Source: CAILZL01 sp963791615 (GTDB lineage Bacteria; Pseudomonadota; Gammaproteobacteria; Steroidobacterales; Steroidobacteraceae). From it: 64,000 nt of DNA. The notes beneath the pieces were generated by a model. That model was given only the letters and a program-made list of their open reading frames with translations. It ran no database searches and had not been told where the DNA came from. Of this stretch, positions 54,985 to 63,968 are shown piece by piece. The stretch's first letter is position 1; each line of letters opens with the position of its first letter. The position numbers were made by a program, and so were the translations under genes. The stretch is from positions 248,001 through 312,000 of the forward strand of contig CAWBTE010000006.1 in assembly GCA_963791615.1 (NCBI GenBank), in the 5' to 3' direction.

Positions 54985-55440
54985 TTGCTGTGCAATGGTT
55001 TCTGCTGCAGGGACGATTGAAGCGCCGGCGGTGTGATGCGACGCCGCGCATCATTAATGGCCTGATCGAGTCGATGACTGCGGACGGTGTTCGTAAGTCG
55101 ATTGCACATGAGCGGCTGTTGCGGGCGTAGCTGTTGCAAGTGCTTTATAGCAACCGCCGCAAGTGACAGCTGGTGGAGCAATTGAATTACAACCTGCTGT
55201 TCCACTGGTTTGTGGGGCTGAAGATTGACGATGGAGCGTGGCTTCACCCGACGTTCATCAAAAAGCAGAATCGGCTGTGGGAGCATGAAGTGATTCCCGA
55301 ACTATTTGCCAAGATAGTCAAGCTGTCGGATAGCCGCGAGCAGTTTTCAACCGAGCATTTCAGCGTGAATGGTGCCTTGATTCATGCCCTGGGCTCGCAG
55401 AAAATAATCGCCCGTAATGACAGCAGTTATGACGGTACGT
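54985..55440 (+). pseudogene. IS5-family transposase remnant
   Basis: One frame reads KSIAHERLLRA, stop, LLQVLYSNRRK, stop, then QLVEQLNYNLLFHWFVGLKIDDGAWLHPTF, HEVIPELFAKIVKL and REQFSTEHFSVNGALIHA. This is the N-terminal half of an IS5-group transposase with two in-frame stops and no DDE catalytic region. The ends of the element are not recognisable. Confidence 0.8.
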
Positions 55441-55474
55441 TATTCAACAGCCTGCCAAGCGGCACATCGCCAAG

Positions 55475-56275
55475 TTACGAGCCCAGCTTACGGCGCAGCA
55501 GCGCCCCGTAACTGTCGGGCAGCAAACGCGAGATACGATGCAGGGCTCGCGCACCGTTTCCCACTACCAGGCGCTTCTTGCCCGCTTCCAGTCCCTTGAC
55601 GATCTCTAGTGCGCAATCTTTTGGCGAGGTGGTCATCTGCCGCGCCATACCCGCTATCAGTTTACGTTCGTAGTCGCCTTCGTTCTGTGCGTGCTGCGTG
55701 TGTTTGGAGATATTGGTGTTGATTCCGCCCGGATGCACGACCACGGCGCGAACGCCGGTGCCATCCAGTTCTTGCCACAGTGTTTCGGTGAGGCCGCGCA
55801 CTGCGAACTTCGACATCACGTACGCGCCATTGCAGGGCGTTGCCAGCAAGCCAAACACACTGGAGATGTTGACGATGCAGCCTTCCTTCTGTGCCAGCAT
55901 GATCGGCAGGAACGCCTTGGTGCCGTAGATGACGCCCCAAAGATTGATGTTCAGCACTTTCTCAATCTCCGTGATGGTCAGATGCTCGATAGTGGCAATC
56001 ATGCCGGTACCGGCGTTGTTGAAAATGAAGTGAGCCGCATTAAATTCGCGCTTCACATCGGCGGCGAAGGTGAACACCGCTTCTCGGGATGACACGTCCA
56101 GCGGATAGGCGCGCGCCTCGGCGCCTTGCGGCAGGAGATGCATCGTTTCCTTCAAACCGGATTCGCTGATGTCGGACAGCGCTAGTCGTGCGCCCCGGGC
56201 GGCTAACTCAATCGCCAGCGCCTGGCCGATACCCGAGCCAGCGCCGGTTATCGCGACAACTTTGCTTTTGAACAT
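55475..56275 (-). CDS. Short-chain dehydrogenase/reductase
   Basis: A 266-residue classical SDR: VVAITGAGSGIGQALAIEL (cofactor motif), NNAGTGMIATIEHLTITEIEKVLNINLWG and SSVFGLLATPCNGAYVMSKFA with YxxxK (Tyr in AYVMSK), followed by a C-terminal tail (GARALHRISRLLPDSYGALL). The start at 56275 (MFKSK) is chosen because GGGGGAG lies seven bases upstream; the longer frame to 56434 is likely untranslated leader and holds an operator-like box. Confidence 0.9.
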   Translation of the reverse strand: MFKSKVVAITGAGSGIGQALAIELAARGARLALSDISESGLKETMHLLPQGAEARAYPLDVSSREAVFTFAADVKREFNAAHFIFNNAGTGMIATIEHLTITEIEKVLNINLWGVIYGTKAFLPIMLAQKEGCIVNISSVFGLLATPCNGAYVMSKFAVRGLTETLWQELDGTGVRAVVVHPGGINTNISKHTQHAQNEGDYERKLIAGMARQMTTSPKDCALEIVKGLEAGKKRLVVGNGARALHRISRLLPDSYGALLRRKLGS

Positions 56276-56818
56276 GGACTCCCCCACTACTTTATCTTGG
56301 CGTCCGACCACCATACCGGCAGCCTCATCTAAAACCCCCACCCGTGCAAGGGGGGCATGCGACGATCCGCGCTTGCAACGGAAAAGCGCATTGCTGGCTT
56401 GAGCGCCTGCCTGATGAGCCACGGCATTCTTCAACGACTCATGCCGAGCATACCAACGGGCCTATATTGAACAGTGCGAAACGCGCCCCTGGCAATAAAG
56501 CAGATCTGGCTTGGCAACCCGACCGTCAACCCGGACGACTTGACCGGCAAATACAAATACTCGATGCGACCCATAACTCATCTGATTAGCGATGTCGCAC
56601 ACGATTGTGCTCAAGTTCGAGCGCAGTGCGGGGCATGCCCTCGAGATCGTATCGGTCGCCAAACACGCAACGTCGCTGATGTCCGGTGCTGTCGAAGGGG
56701 TACATTCTGGGCTATGGGACATCGCTGAATTTTCGGTATCCCAGATGGATCCGATAGATATAGCCAGTCGCAATACCCGGCCCAACATGCCGAATCCATT
56801 GCGAAATATGCGTTCCCG
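56276..56818. other. Intergenic region upstream of the SDR gene
   Basis: No convincing gene is visible in these 543 bp. The short frames seen there have no motifs and overlap each other. It contains the operator-like GC box at 56337. Confidence 0.5.
56337..56358 (+). promoter_or_regulatory. Operator-like GC box 8
   Basis: CCCACCC, spacer GTGCAA, then GGGGGGCAT. With box 2 it is the best match. A GATAAA hexamer lies about 40 bp away toward the SDR start on the minus strand. Confidence 0.65.
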
Positions 56819-57799
56819 TTACAAATCAAGCACGAGCTTGCTGCTTTTTGCACGCGAACAGCATGGCAGCATCTGATCGTTGCGCGCTTGTTCCTTTGAC
56901 GAGAGAAACAGATCGCGGTGATCCGGTACGCCTTCCAGTACACGCGTCAAACAGGTACCGCAGACACCCTCTTCGCATGAGGTAGGAATGTCGATGCCCT
57001 GCTCGCGCAACAGGCTGGTAATGGACTTGTTGGCGGGGACGAGATAGGTCGCGCCCGTACTGGCTATCTGCACTTCAAACTCGCCAGCCGCCAGACCTGC
57101 AGGCTGCGCAGCCGCAGCGAAGTATTCGCGATGCACCTGCTCTTCTGGCCAGTGATTGTCCTCGGCTGTTTTCAGCACCCAGTTCATGAACCCCGTGGGA
57201 CCACAGACGTAAATATGGACGTCCGGTTGCGGCTTGGCCAGTACCCGCTTGATATCCAGCTTCTGTGCCTCGGGGCCATCGTCCAGATGCAGACTGGCCT
57301 TGGTTGCAAACGCGGATTGTTTGATGCGTTCCACAAACGCCATGCGATCCAGCGAACGCGCACAATAGTGGAACTCGAACTCAGCGCCGGTCTGCGCCAG
57401 GCGTTCCGCCATGCACAGAATGGGCGTGACACCAATGCCGCCGGCAAATAACAGACTCTTCTTTGCCGATGCCGCGAGCGGAAAGTGATTCTTGGGTTCG
57501 CTGATGTTGAGCAGGTCGCCTTCCTTGAAGCGCTCATGCATGGCGAGTGAACCACCGCGCGTGTTCGGATCTTTCAATACGGCAATGAGATAGCGATGGT
57601 GATCACCGGGATGGTTGCACAATGAATATTGACGAATCAGCTGATCGCTGACTTCAACATCGATATGCCCACCGGCGCCAAAGGGCGGCAAGCTGCGTCC
57701 GGCAGGATCGGCCAGTTCAAACGAACAGATATCCCGCGCCTCTTCTCGTTTTGAAACAACCTTGACCTTCAACCATTGACGAATCATCTGCTGCGACAT
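56819..57799 (-). CDS. VanB-type (phthalate dioxygenase reductase) oxidoreductase
   Basis: A 326-residue FMN and 2Fe-2S reductase that passes electrons from NADH to a Rieske oxygenase. Order: flavin domain (RQYSLCNHPGDHHRYLIAVL, GGSLAMHERFKEGDLL), NAD domain (SLLFAGGIGVTPILCMAERL, HIYVCGPTGFMNWVL) and C-terminal plant-type ferredoxin with cysteines in IPTSCEEGVCGTCLTRVL and MLPCCSRA. No oxygenase gene lies next to it in this window, so its partner must be elsewhere. It is separated by 144 bp from the dienelactone hydrolase gene that lies upstream on the same strand. Confidence 0.93.
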   Translation of the reverse strand: MSQQMIRQWLKVKVVSKREEARDICSFELADPAGRSLPPFGAGGHIDVEVSDQLIRQYSLCNHPGDHHRYLIAVLKDPNTRGGSLAMHERFKEGDLLNISEPKNHFPLAASAKKSLLFAGGIGVTPILCMAERLAQTGAEFEFHYCARSLDRMAFVERIKQSAFATKASLHLDDGPEAQKLDIKRVLAKPQPDVHIYVCGPTGFMNWVLKTAEDNHWPEEQVHREYFAAAAQPAGLAAGEFEVQIASTGATYLVPANKSITSLLREQGIDIPTSCEEGVCGTCLTRVLEGVPDHRDLFLSSKEQARNDQMLPCCSRAKSSKLVLDL

Positions 57800-57943
57800 A
57801 CTTCAATTACCTGTGAAAACCGGACGCTGTTATCGCGCACTAGTGCGGCCTTGCCGTTTCAACATCCATACCTCGTTGGCGTGTGTTTTCTTGCGAATCA
57901 GCAACGCGTACCTGCCCGGCGCCATTCCTCGTCCCATGCTTAC

Positions 57944-58834
57944 TCATCCCCTCAGATGCAAGTTGAAGAAGGCAATGGTCCGATCCCACGCGAGCTTTGC
58001 CTGCTCGGCGTTGTAGCGCGGCGTGGTGTCGTTATGGAAGCCGTGCACGGTGCCGGGATAACGATGCATCTGGTATTTTTTGCTCGCCGCCTTGAGCGCA
58101 GCCTCGTAAGCCGGCCACTGTCCATTGGTGCCCTCATCGTTTTCCGCATAATTGATCAGCAAGGGCGCCTGAATCTTCGGCACGTCAGCAGCTTCCGGTG
58201 CACCACCATAGAACGGCACGCCCGCGCCCAGCTCCGGCATACGCGTCGCAATGAAGTTGGTTGCGGCGCCGCCGAAACAGAAGCCCGTGGCGCCCACTTT
58301 GCCACTCACCTCAGGCATGGCCTTCAAATGTTTCACCGCTGCCAGGCAATCAAAATACACTTTGACACGATCCAGCTTGCGGAATAGTTCGAGGGCCTTT
58401 TCGTCATCGCCAGGCCAGCCGCCTTGGGTGAACAGGGCATCGGGCGCAAAGGCAACGAAGTTTTCGAGCGCCATGCGGCGTGCAACATCCTGGATGTGTG
58501 GATTCAAACCACGGTTCTCGTGCACCACCAGCACACCCGGCAGCTTGCCCTGCATCCTGGCGGGCTTGACCAGGTAACCGCGCACTCGGCCGTTACCTTC
58601 GGGGGAGTCCAGTTCCACGAAGCTGGCACTGATGCGCGGATCCGTGGGTTGCACCTGTGTGGCCTCGGCATAATTCGGCCTGAGCGCCTCAAGCAGCGTC
58701 ACGCCAGTCGCGGCGCCCACTGCAAATTTCGAAGCACTGTCGATGAAGGCGCGTCGGGTGATCCGTCCGTGTACATACTTGTCGAACAGCTGGAGCACTT
58801 CGGGATGAAAGTCATCGGTAGTCAGGCGTGGCAT
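57944..58834 (-). CDS. Dienelactone hydrolase family protein with Tat signal
   Basis: A 296-residue exported alpha/beta hydrolase. The N-terminal ITRRAFIDSASKFAVGAATG segment is a twin-arginine signal. Motifs are GVLVVHENRGLNPHIQDVARR, the nucleophile region KVGATGFCFGGAATNF (Cys in place of Ser, as in dienelactone hydrolases) and the Asp/His positions NYAENDEGTN and YPGTVHGFHND. Start 58834 follows GGAGAGAAAC. Probably hydrolyses a lactone or ester in the periplasm. Confidence 0.92.
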   Translation of the reverse strand: MPRLTTDDFHPEVLQLFDKYVHGRITRRAFIDSASKFAVGAATGVTLLEALRPNYAEATQVQPTDPRISASFVELDSPEGNGRVRGYLVKPARMQGKLPGVLVVHENRGLNPHIQDVARRMALENFVAFAPDALFTQGGWPGDDEKALELFRKLDRVKVYFDCLAAVKHLKAMPEVSGKVGATGFCFGGAATNFIATRMPELGAGVPFYGGAPEAADVPKIQAPLLINYAENDEGTNGQWPAYEAALKAASKKYQMHRYPGTVHGFHNDTTPRYNAEQAKLAWDRTIAFFNLHLRG

Positions 58835-59164
58835 GTTTCTCTCCGCTATTTGTGGTTTCGCCGCTGGACATGCTGGATTGAGACTGAGCTTGACGCAGGC
58901 GGTAACCGAGAGGTTCGGTCGGTTGACATTTTGACGCATGTTCGGCAATAAATCCTCATCCGCCCTGGGTTGCAACTGATAACTTTTGTGTTTTATGCAT
59001 CGCCAAAGGCTCCCCGCAAGAACATGCCTGTCCCGGCCTTTGCCAGCTTTGCCCTGCCAGCCGCAGAAGTAATCAGTCGCAGCACAACATTTATCGTCAT
59101 CTGATGCCGGGCCTGCGACATGATGGCCATATGTAGCGCTCAAGTACGCCGACTGGGGAATAAC
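58835..59164. other. Divergent intergenic region
   Basis: These 330 bp lie between the divergent dienelactone hydrolase and sulfatase genes and show no coding sequence. TTGACA at 58923-58928 with an AT-rich hexamer 17-18 bp downstream could be a sigma-70 promoter for the sulfatase. Confidence 0.4.
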
Positions 59165-60601
59165 ATGACCAACCAATCCAATCTGACCCGTCGCGATGTG
59201 CTGCTCGGTTCACTGGGGACCGCAGGCCTGCTGACCACTTCGCAAGTGACGCGGGCGCAACGCAGCAAGCAGCCACCAAACATCGTGTACATCATGGCCG
59301 ATGATCTGGGCTATGCCGACGTGGGTGTATATGGTCGGGGTGACATCAAGACGCCCAATATTGATGCCCTGGCCAGGCAAGGCGTGCGCTTTACCCAGGC
59401 TTACGCCAACTCCGCAGTTTGCTCAGCGAGCAGGCTGGCGCTGATCACCGGGCGTTATCAGTACCGTCTGCGCCTGGGCCTTGAAGAGCCGCTGGGTTTC
59501 AGTCCTGACATCGGCTTGCCACCCGAACATCCGACCCTGCCGTCGTTGTTGAAAAAGCAGGGTTATGGCACCACGTTGATCGGCAAGTGGCATCTCGGCT
59601 TCATGCCGAAGTTCGGGCCGCAGCAGAGTGGCTACGATCACTTCTATGGACATCGTGGCGGCGGCGTTGATTACTTCACGCACAAGGGTCCACGCGGCAA
59701 TCCGGATTTCTGGGAAGACAATGTACGCATTGAAAAAAATGGCTACATCACGGAGCTGTTCGGCGATCGCGCCGTGCAGGTGGTCAATCAGTACGCGGCC
59801 AGCAAGCAGCCGTTCCTGCTCAGCCTGCATTTCAATGCGCCACACTGGCCGTGGGAACTGCCCGGCGATGAGGCAGAAGCCAGGCGCATTGATGGTTCAA
59901 TGCTGTATCACCACGATGGTGGCACGCAGAAAATCTACCGCGGCATGGTTGAAGCTATGGATGTGCAGATCGGCCGGGTGCTACGCGCCCTGCAAAGCAA
60001 GGGACTGTCGAACAACACCATTGTCATTTTCACCAGTGACAACGGTGGTGAACGCTTTTCCGACATGTGGCCGTTTTCCGGACAGAAAAACGAATTGCTG
60101 GAAGGCGGAATACGTATCCCGGCCATCATTTCCTGGCCGGCACAATTGCCGAAGAATCGCGTGATCGAACAACAGGCAATGCACATGGACTGGTTGCCCA
60201 CTCTGCTGAGCGCGGCCGGCGGTGCGCCCGACCCGGCCTATCCCACCGATGGCATGAATCTGTTGCCGCAACTGCAAGGCGCTGCGCCAGTCGCGCGCAA
60301 ACTGTACTGGCGCTACAAGTCCAACCACCAGCGTGCCCTGCGTGATGGCGACTACAAGTTCCTGAAGATTCTCGACAACACCTATCTGTTCAATGTGGTG
60401 GAAGATCCGCTGGAGCGCGCCAACCTCAAGGCACTCAAACCCGACATCTATCGCCGCCTGGTCGACGAATGGCAGGTCTGGAATCGCGACATGTTGCCGG
60501 AACTGGCAGAAAGTCTGGGCGGTGCGGTCGAAGCTGCGGAACAGGCGGATCACGGCACTGCTGGCCCGGCGCGTCTTACGCCGGATACTGCGGAACTCTA
60601 A
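59165..60601 (+). CDS. Sulfatase with Tat signal (atypical CSASR motif)
   Basis: A 478-residue exported sulfate-ester hydrolase. The signal LTRRDVLLGSLGTAGLL is of twin-arginine type. The metal motif IVYIMADDLGYADVGVYG, the formylglycine-motif region NSAVCSASRLALITGRY, the GKWHLGF and HFNAPHWPW motifs and FTSDNGGERFSD are all present. The modified-residue motif is C-S-A-S-R, with Ala where sulfatases usually have Pro. Start at 59165 follows GGGGAATA. Likely removes sulfate from a polysaccharide or steroid conjugate. Confidence 0.93.
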   Translation: MTNQSNLTRRDVLLGSLGTAGLLTTSQVTRAQRSKQPPNIVYIMADDLGYADVGVYGRGDIKTPNIDALARQGVRFTQAYANSAVCSASRLALITGRYQYRLRLGLEEPLGFSPDIGLPPEHPTLPSLLKKQGYGTTLIGKWHLGFMPKFGPQQSGYDHFYGHRGGGVDYFTHKGPRGNPDFWEDNVRIEKNGYITELFGDRAVQVVNQYAASKQPFLLSLHFNAPHWPWELPGDEAEARRIDGSMLYHHDGGTQKIYRGMVEAMDVQIGRVLRALQSKGLSNNTIVIFTSDNGGERFSDMWPFSGQKNELLEGGIRIPAIISWPAQLPKNRVIEQQAMHMDWLPTLLSAAGGAPDPAYPTDGMNLLPQLQGAAPVARKLYWRYKSNHQRALRDGDYKFLKILDNTYLFNVVEDPLERANLKALKPDIYRRLVDEWQVWNRDMLPELAESLGGAVEAAEQADHGTAGPARLTPDTAEL

Positions 60602-60616
60602 TTCTACTGTGTCAGA

Positions 60617-60640
60617 AAGCGCTGAAGGGCGCATCGCGGC
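60617..60640. repeat. Possible decayed fragment of the palindromic repeat
   Basis: GCTGAAGGGCGCATCGC matches the inner arm of the 6076 element. The surroundings no longer match, so this is at best a fragment. Confidence 0.4.
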
Positions 60641-60751
60641 CGCACACAGCGCTAGCACAGCAGTTGAACTCGCACAGGTATACCTGTTCTCAGTCAGGCA
60701 ATCCGGCGCGTCAGCGCCCTTGCATTGCAACTGCCTGGGATCGAAGTTGCA

Positions 60752-61322
60752 TTAATCAGCCTGCTCGACCAATCCATCGTGCAAGCCGATTCTGGAAGAA
60801 CAGGTTTTCAGCACCGCCGCATGGATCATGGTGTACTTTTCTTTGGGGATCATGCGTTCTGCATCTTGGCCGATCAGTCAGTTGGGCCAGAGCTGCGCCG
60901 CGTTAAACGCAGTCAGCGGATTCGGCGACGCGCCGACGACAATGCCACCGTAATCAGCCGGGTAACGCTTGGCTTCAATCAGCCCCTGCAAGCCACCCAG
61001 GGAACAACCGATCCAGTAGCTGCGAATCGGCGCAACACCACAAAACGCCTTGATGAGCGCCTTGGCGTCCACTGTCATGTCGTGATTGGCGCGATACGCA
61101 TAGTCAATGAGCTTCTCGGGAGAACCCAGCGCGAAACGTCCACCGCCACCCTCCAGTCCGGAGCTGTCATGCCCGGTGTCGTTGCTGGCTGTGGCGTAAC
61201 CATCCAGCAGGCCGGCGCGCATGCCGGGGACCCGCCGCTACGGACTCGGCCACGGCGATGATCACATCGGGTAGCACCAGCTTGACCAACTCTGCACATG
61301 AAGTGACAGGTGTGGCAACGCT
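60752..61322 (-). pseudogene. Tannase/feruloyl esterase family remnant
   Basis: Three conserved pieces appear in order. The first is the beginning of the mature domain (ATPVTSCAELVKLVLPD, then VIIAVAESVAAGP). The second is the core, with GYATASNDTGHDSSG, FALGSPEKLIDYAYRANHDM and the nucleophile motif YWIGCSLGGLQGLIEA. The third is a short part after a frame change (MIPKEKYTMIHAAVLKTC). About 80 residues are missing between the first two, the signal peptide is missing, and the C-terminal half is missing. Fragments of the palindromic repeat lie on both sides, so insertion and recombination at the repeat probably caused the loss. Confidence 0.8.
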
Positions 61323-61324
61323 GG

Positions 61325-61364
61325 TCGCAGCGATGCGTCCTGCAGCGAGACTTTGAACAGGCTC
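61325..61364 (-). repeat. Half copy of the 153-bp palindromic repeat
   Basis: On the minus strand it reads GAGCCTGTTCAAAGTCTCGC and then TGCAGGACGCATCGCTGC. It begins directly at the TGA stop codon of the GH3 gene, as the copies at 6228 and 30131 do for their genes. Confidence 0.8.
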
Positions 61365-63743
61365 TCAGATAACGGTGAGCGTTGTCGGCTTCAGGGTCGC
61401 TGAGCTTGGGCCTACAAGGATAGTAAACGCGCCGGGCTCGACCGACCACCGCATGTGTACGTCCCAAAAGGCAAGCGCATCCGGCGTCAGTTCGAAACGT
61501 ACGGTGCGCTTCTCCCCTGTAGCGAGGGTCAGGCGTTGGAAACCTCTCAGCTCGAGTACCGGCCGCGGCGCAGAACTGACTTGGTCGCGAATGTACAATT
61601 GAACGACTTCATCACCACTGCGAGCGCCCGTATTAGTGACGTCGACTTCGACGACAGCAGTCTCATCTCGGGTGATTTCGGCTTTGAGCAGGCGTGGAGC
61701 CGAGATTTCGAAGCTCGTATAGCTAAGTCCATAGCCGAACGGAAACAACGGCTCCAACTTGCCTTCGATGTATCCGTTCAAATGCGCCGAGGGGTGATAG
61801 TTGTAGTAGATCGGCAGAGCGCCTGCACTGCGCGGGAAAGAAACCGGCAGCTTGCCGCCGGGATTGACTTTGCCGAACAACACGTCAGCAAAGGCGTTGC
61901 CGCCTTCCTGCCCTAGATACCAGCCCTCGATGAGCGCATTAGCTTTTTCCGCAAGCCTAGTCACCGCCAGCGGGCGGCCGTTGATCAGCAAGGCGACGAC
62001 AGGCTTGCCGGTGGCGAGCATCGCCTCGACCAGCGCATCCTGATCGCCGAATAGACCGAGCGAGCTACGGTCCCCCGGCGCGCTCTCTCTGATCGTCTCG
62101 CGAGTGATTTCAGACGCGTCGCCCACGACCAGCAGGATCACATCCGAACGTTGTGCAACCTTGACTGCCTCAGCAATCCGAACTGCATTTTCCGATGCGG
62201 TCGGGAACGTGACCTCCGCCATGCTAGGACGCTGGTCAAGTGGCAACTGCTCTACAATCCTCGCTCCTTCAGCGTATTCGACGGAAAAGCCACGCCCGGC
62301 CGCCGCCCGAATTCCAGCAAGGATGCCGACGGCTTTTTCATTCTGTCCCGAATAACCACCCAGCAACGGTTCGACTGCGTTAGGTCCAATGACCGCCAGC
62401 TTTAACGTCGCGCCCGGATCAAGCGGCAGCAAACCATCATTTTTCAATAAGACCATCGATTTCTGTGCAACCGTCCGGGCAAGTCGAATGTCGGCAGGCG
62501 TATTGACTTCGCGCACGGCACGTCTGGCGTCGAGGTAAGGATTCTCGAATAGCCCTGCTTCGAATTTCATCTTCAGCATGCGAGCCACGGCAGCATTGAT
62601 AGCGGCTTCTGATATGCGCCCCGCACGCACGAGCCTGGGCAGGGACAAATAAGCCTGACCGCTGGGAAGATCAGCATCTACGCCGGCTTCCATAGCGAGA
62701 ATCGCCGCTTCTTCAATATCGGCGGCAACATGATGCTGCGTGGCAAGACGAGGGATCGCGCTGTAGTCGCTGAAATAGGCGCCCTTAAATCCCAGGCGCT
62801 CTCTGCCCGTCTTCACGAGCAGCTCAACATTGGCATGGGAAGGTAGACCCTGAACTTCATTGTAGGAGGGCATGATGATGGCCGGGTCTGTTGCCTCGAG
62901 CACTTTTGCAAACGGTGCCAGATAGATTTCACGCAGAGTGCGCTCACTGATATCCGCCGGCGCAACGTTGATTCCTGCCTGGGGTGTTCCATGGATGAAA
63001 TGTTTAAGCGTGACAAACACCTTGTCCTTGCCCAAGGGGCGCGTGTATCCCTGTTGGCCGCGCACGGAGGCGATGCCCATCCGTGCAACCAAATATGGAT
63101 CTTCGCTAAAAAACTCCTCAACACGACCGAAGCGAGGATCGCGTATCAAATCCAGCACGGGACTGAGTGCAACCGTCGCCCCCCGCAGTCGAGCTTCACG
63201 CCCAGCAACCGCAAAAGCCTGTTCGACAAGCTGGGGGTCCCAAGTGCTGCCAAGACCGGGGGCAATGGGGAAAATGGTCGCGTCACGCGCTGCCAGGCCG
63301 TGCGCCGTCTCCTCATGAAAGAGGGCTGGGATACCGAGCCTGGTCTTCTCCACAAGGAACCGCTGGATTGCATTCACCAGCAAGACCGTGCTTTCAGCAG
63401 ACCGGAAGGCGTCATTGCGATTGCGCGAGACACCGAAGAAATCGCCTGGTCGAGCAACTTGCCCAATACCGCCTGCAAATGCAGTCAGTGCCTTATCGGC
63501 AGACAAGTACCCAGTTGCATCCAGGAAAGTCGCTGTATCCGTGCGGACAGAGCAAAGCTGTGCCGCCTTTTCTTCCACAGTCATTCGTGAGATCAAGTCG
63601 CGGACACGCAAATCAACAGGCGCCGTTGAATCTTGATAGAGTGCCATGGGTTCGGCCGCGGCGGCCAAGGCGGGCACAATGGCGACAGCAGATGCAATAA
63701 GCGCCCGACGCGACAGCTTCAGCTGATTTTTATGGTCCGACAT
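61365..63743 (-). CDS. Glycoside hydrolase family 3 protein (beta-glucosidase/xylosidase type)
   Basis: A 792-residue secreted GH3 enzyme. The signal (LSRRALIASAVAIVPALAAA) may be Tat type. The catalytic barrel has LSPVLDLIRDPRFGRVEEFFSED, KVFVTLKHFIHG and the nucleophile motif KGAYFSDYSAIPRL (Asp in SDY). Domain 2 has VLLKNDGLLPLDPGATLKLAVIGPNA and GKVNPGGKLPVSFPRS, and the C-terminal fibronectin-like domain ends in a beta-rich tail (EPLFPFGYGLSYTSFEIS). Start 63743 (MSDHKNQ) is preceded by GGAGG; the longer frame to 63773 is not needed. Confidence 0.93.
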   Translation of the reverse strand: MSDHKNQLKLSRRALIASAVAIVPALAAAAEPMALYQDSTAPVDLRVRDLISRMTVEEKAAQLCSVRTDTATFLDATGYLSADKALTAFAGGIGQVARPGDFFGVSRNRNDAFRSAESTVLLVNAIQRFLVEKTRLGIPALFHEETAHGLAARDATIFPIAPGLGSTWDPQLVEQAFAVAGREARLRGATVALSPVLDLIRDPRFGRVEEFFSEDPYLVARMGIASVRGQQGYTRPLGKDKVFVTLKHFIHGTPQAGINVAPADISERTLREIYLAPFAKVLEATDPAIIMPSYNEVQGLPSHANVELLVKTGRERLGFKGAYFSDYSAIPRLATQHHVAADIEEAAILAMEAGVDADLPSGQAYLSLPRLVRAGRISEAAINAAVARMLKMKFEAGLFENPYLDARRAVREVNTPADIRLARTVAQKSMVLLKNDGLLPLDPGATLKLAVIGPNAVEPLLGGYSGQNEKAVGILAGIRAAAGRGFSVEYAEGARIVEQLPLDQRPSMAEVTFPTASENAVRIAEAVKVAQRSDVILLVVGDASEITRETIRESAPGDRSSLGLFGDQDALVEAMLATGKPVVALLINGRPLAVTRLAEKANALIEGWYLGQEGGNAFADVLFGKVNPGGKLPVSFPRSAGALPIYYNYHPSAHLNGYIEGKLEPLFPFGYGLSYTSFEISAPRLLKAEITRDETAVVEVDVTNTGARSGDEVVQLYIRDQVSSAPRPVLELRGFQRLTLATGEKRTVRFELTPDALAFWDVHMRWSVEPGAFTILVGPSSATLKPTTLTVI

Positions 63744-63812
63744 GAATGCCTCCAAAAAATACGACGCGATCAATCCTGTCCTTGTCAGTTCAGATGAATG
63801 GATATTGATCAG

Positions 63813-63968
63813 CTACTGGCTGGATACAACAAACACTTCCGCCACTTCCAAGGTGGTAACGTCTGGAGCAGATATATAGTGCTCCATCCAGGTATATACC
63901 AGGCTGGTTGCGCCATCCTTGGCGCGAAAATCAGCGTGTCCGTACACCCAAGGGACGACTGCACTCAA
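63813..63968 (-). CDS. Possible small CDS
   Basis: A 51-codon frame from a TTG codon that overlaps the TonB receptor's stop. Its sequence looks protein-like (PWVYGHADFRAKDGATSLVY, then TWMEHYISAPDVTTLEVAEV). No function is evident, and the frame stays open upstream into the receptor's 3' end. Low confidence. Confidence 0.25.
   Translation of the reverse strand: MSAVVPWVYGHADFRAKDGATSLVYTWMEHYISAPDVTTLEVAEVFVVSSQ

Noticed and set aside
56462..56943. Several overlapping short frames between the SDR and VanB-type genes
   Set aside because: No motifs, no ribosome-binding sites and mutual overlap on both strands; treated as intergenic.
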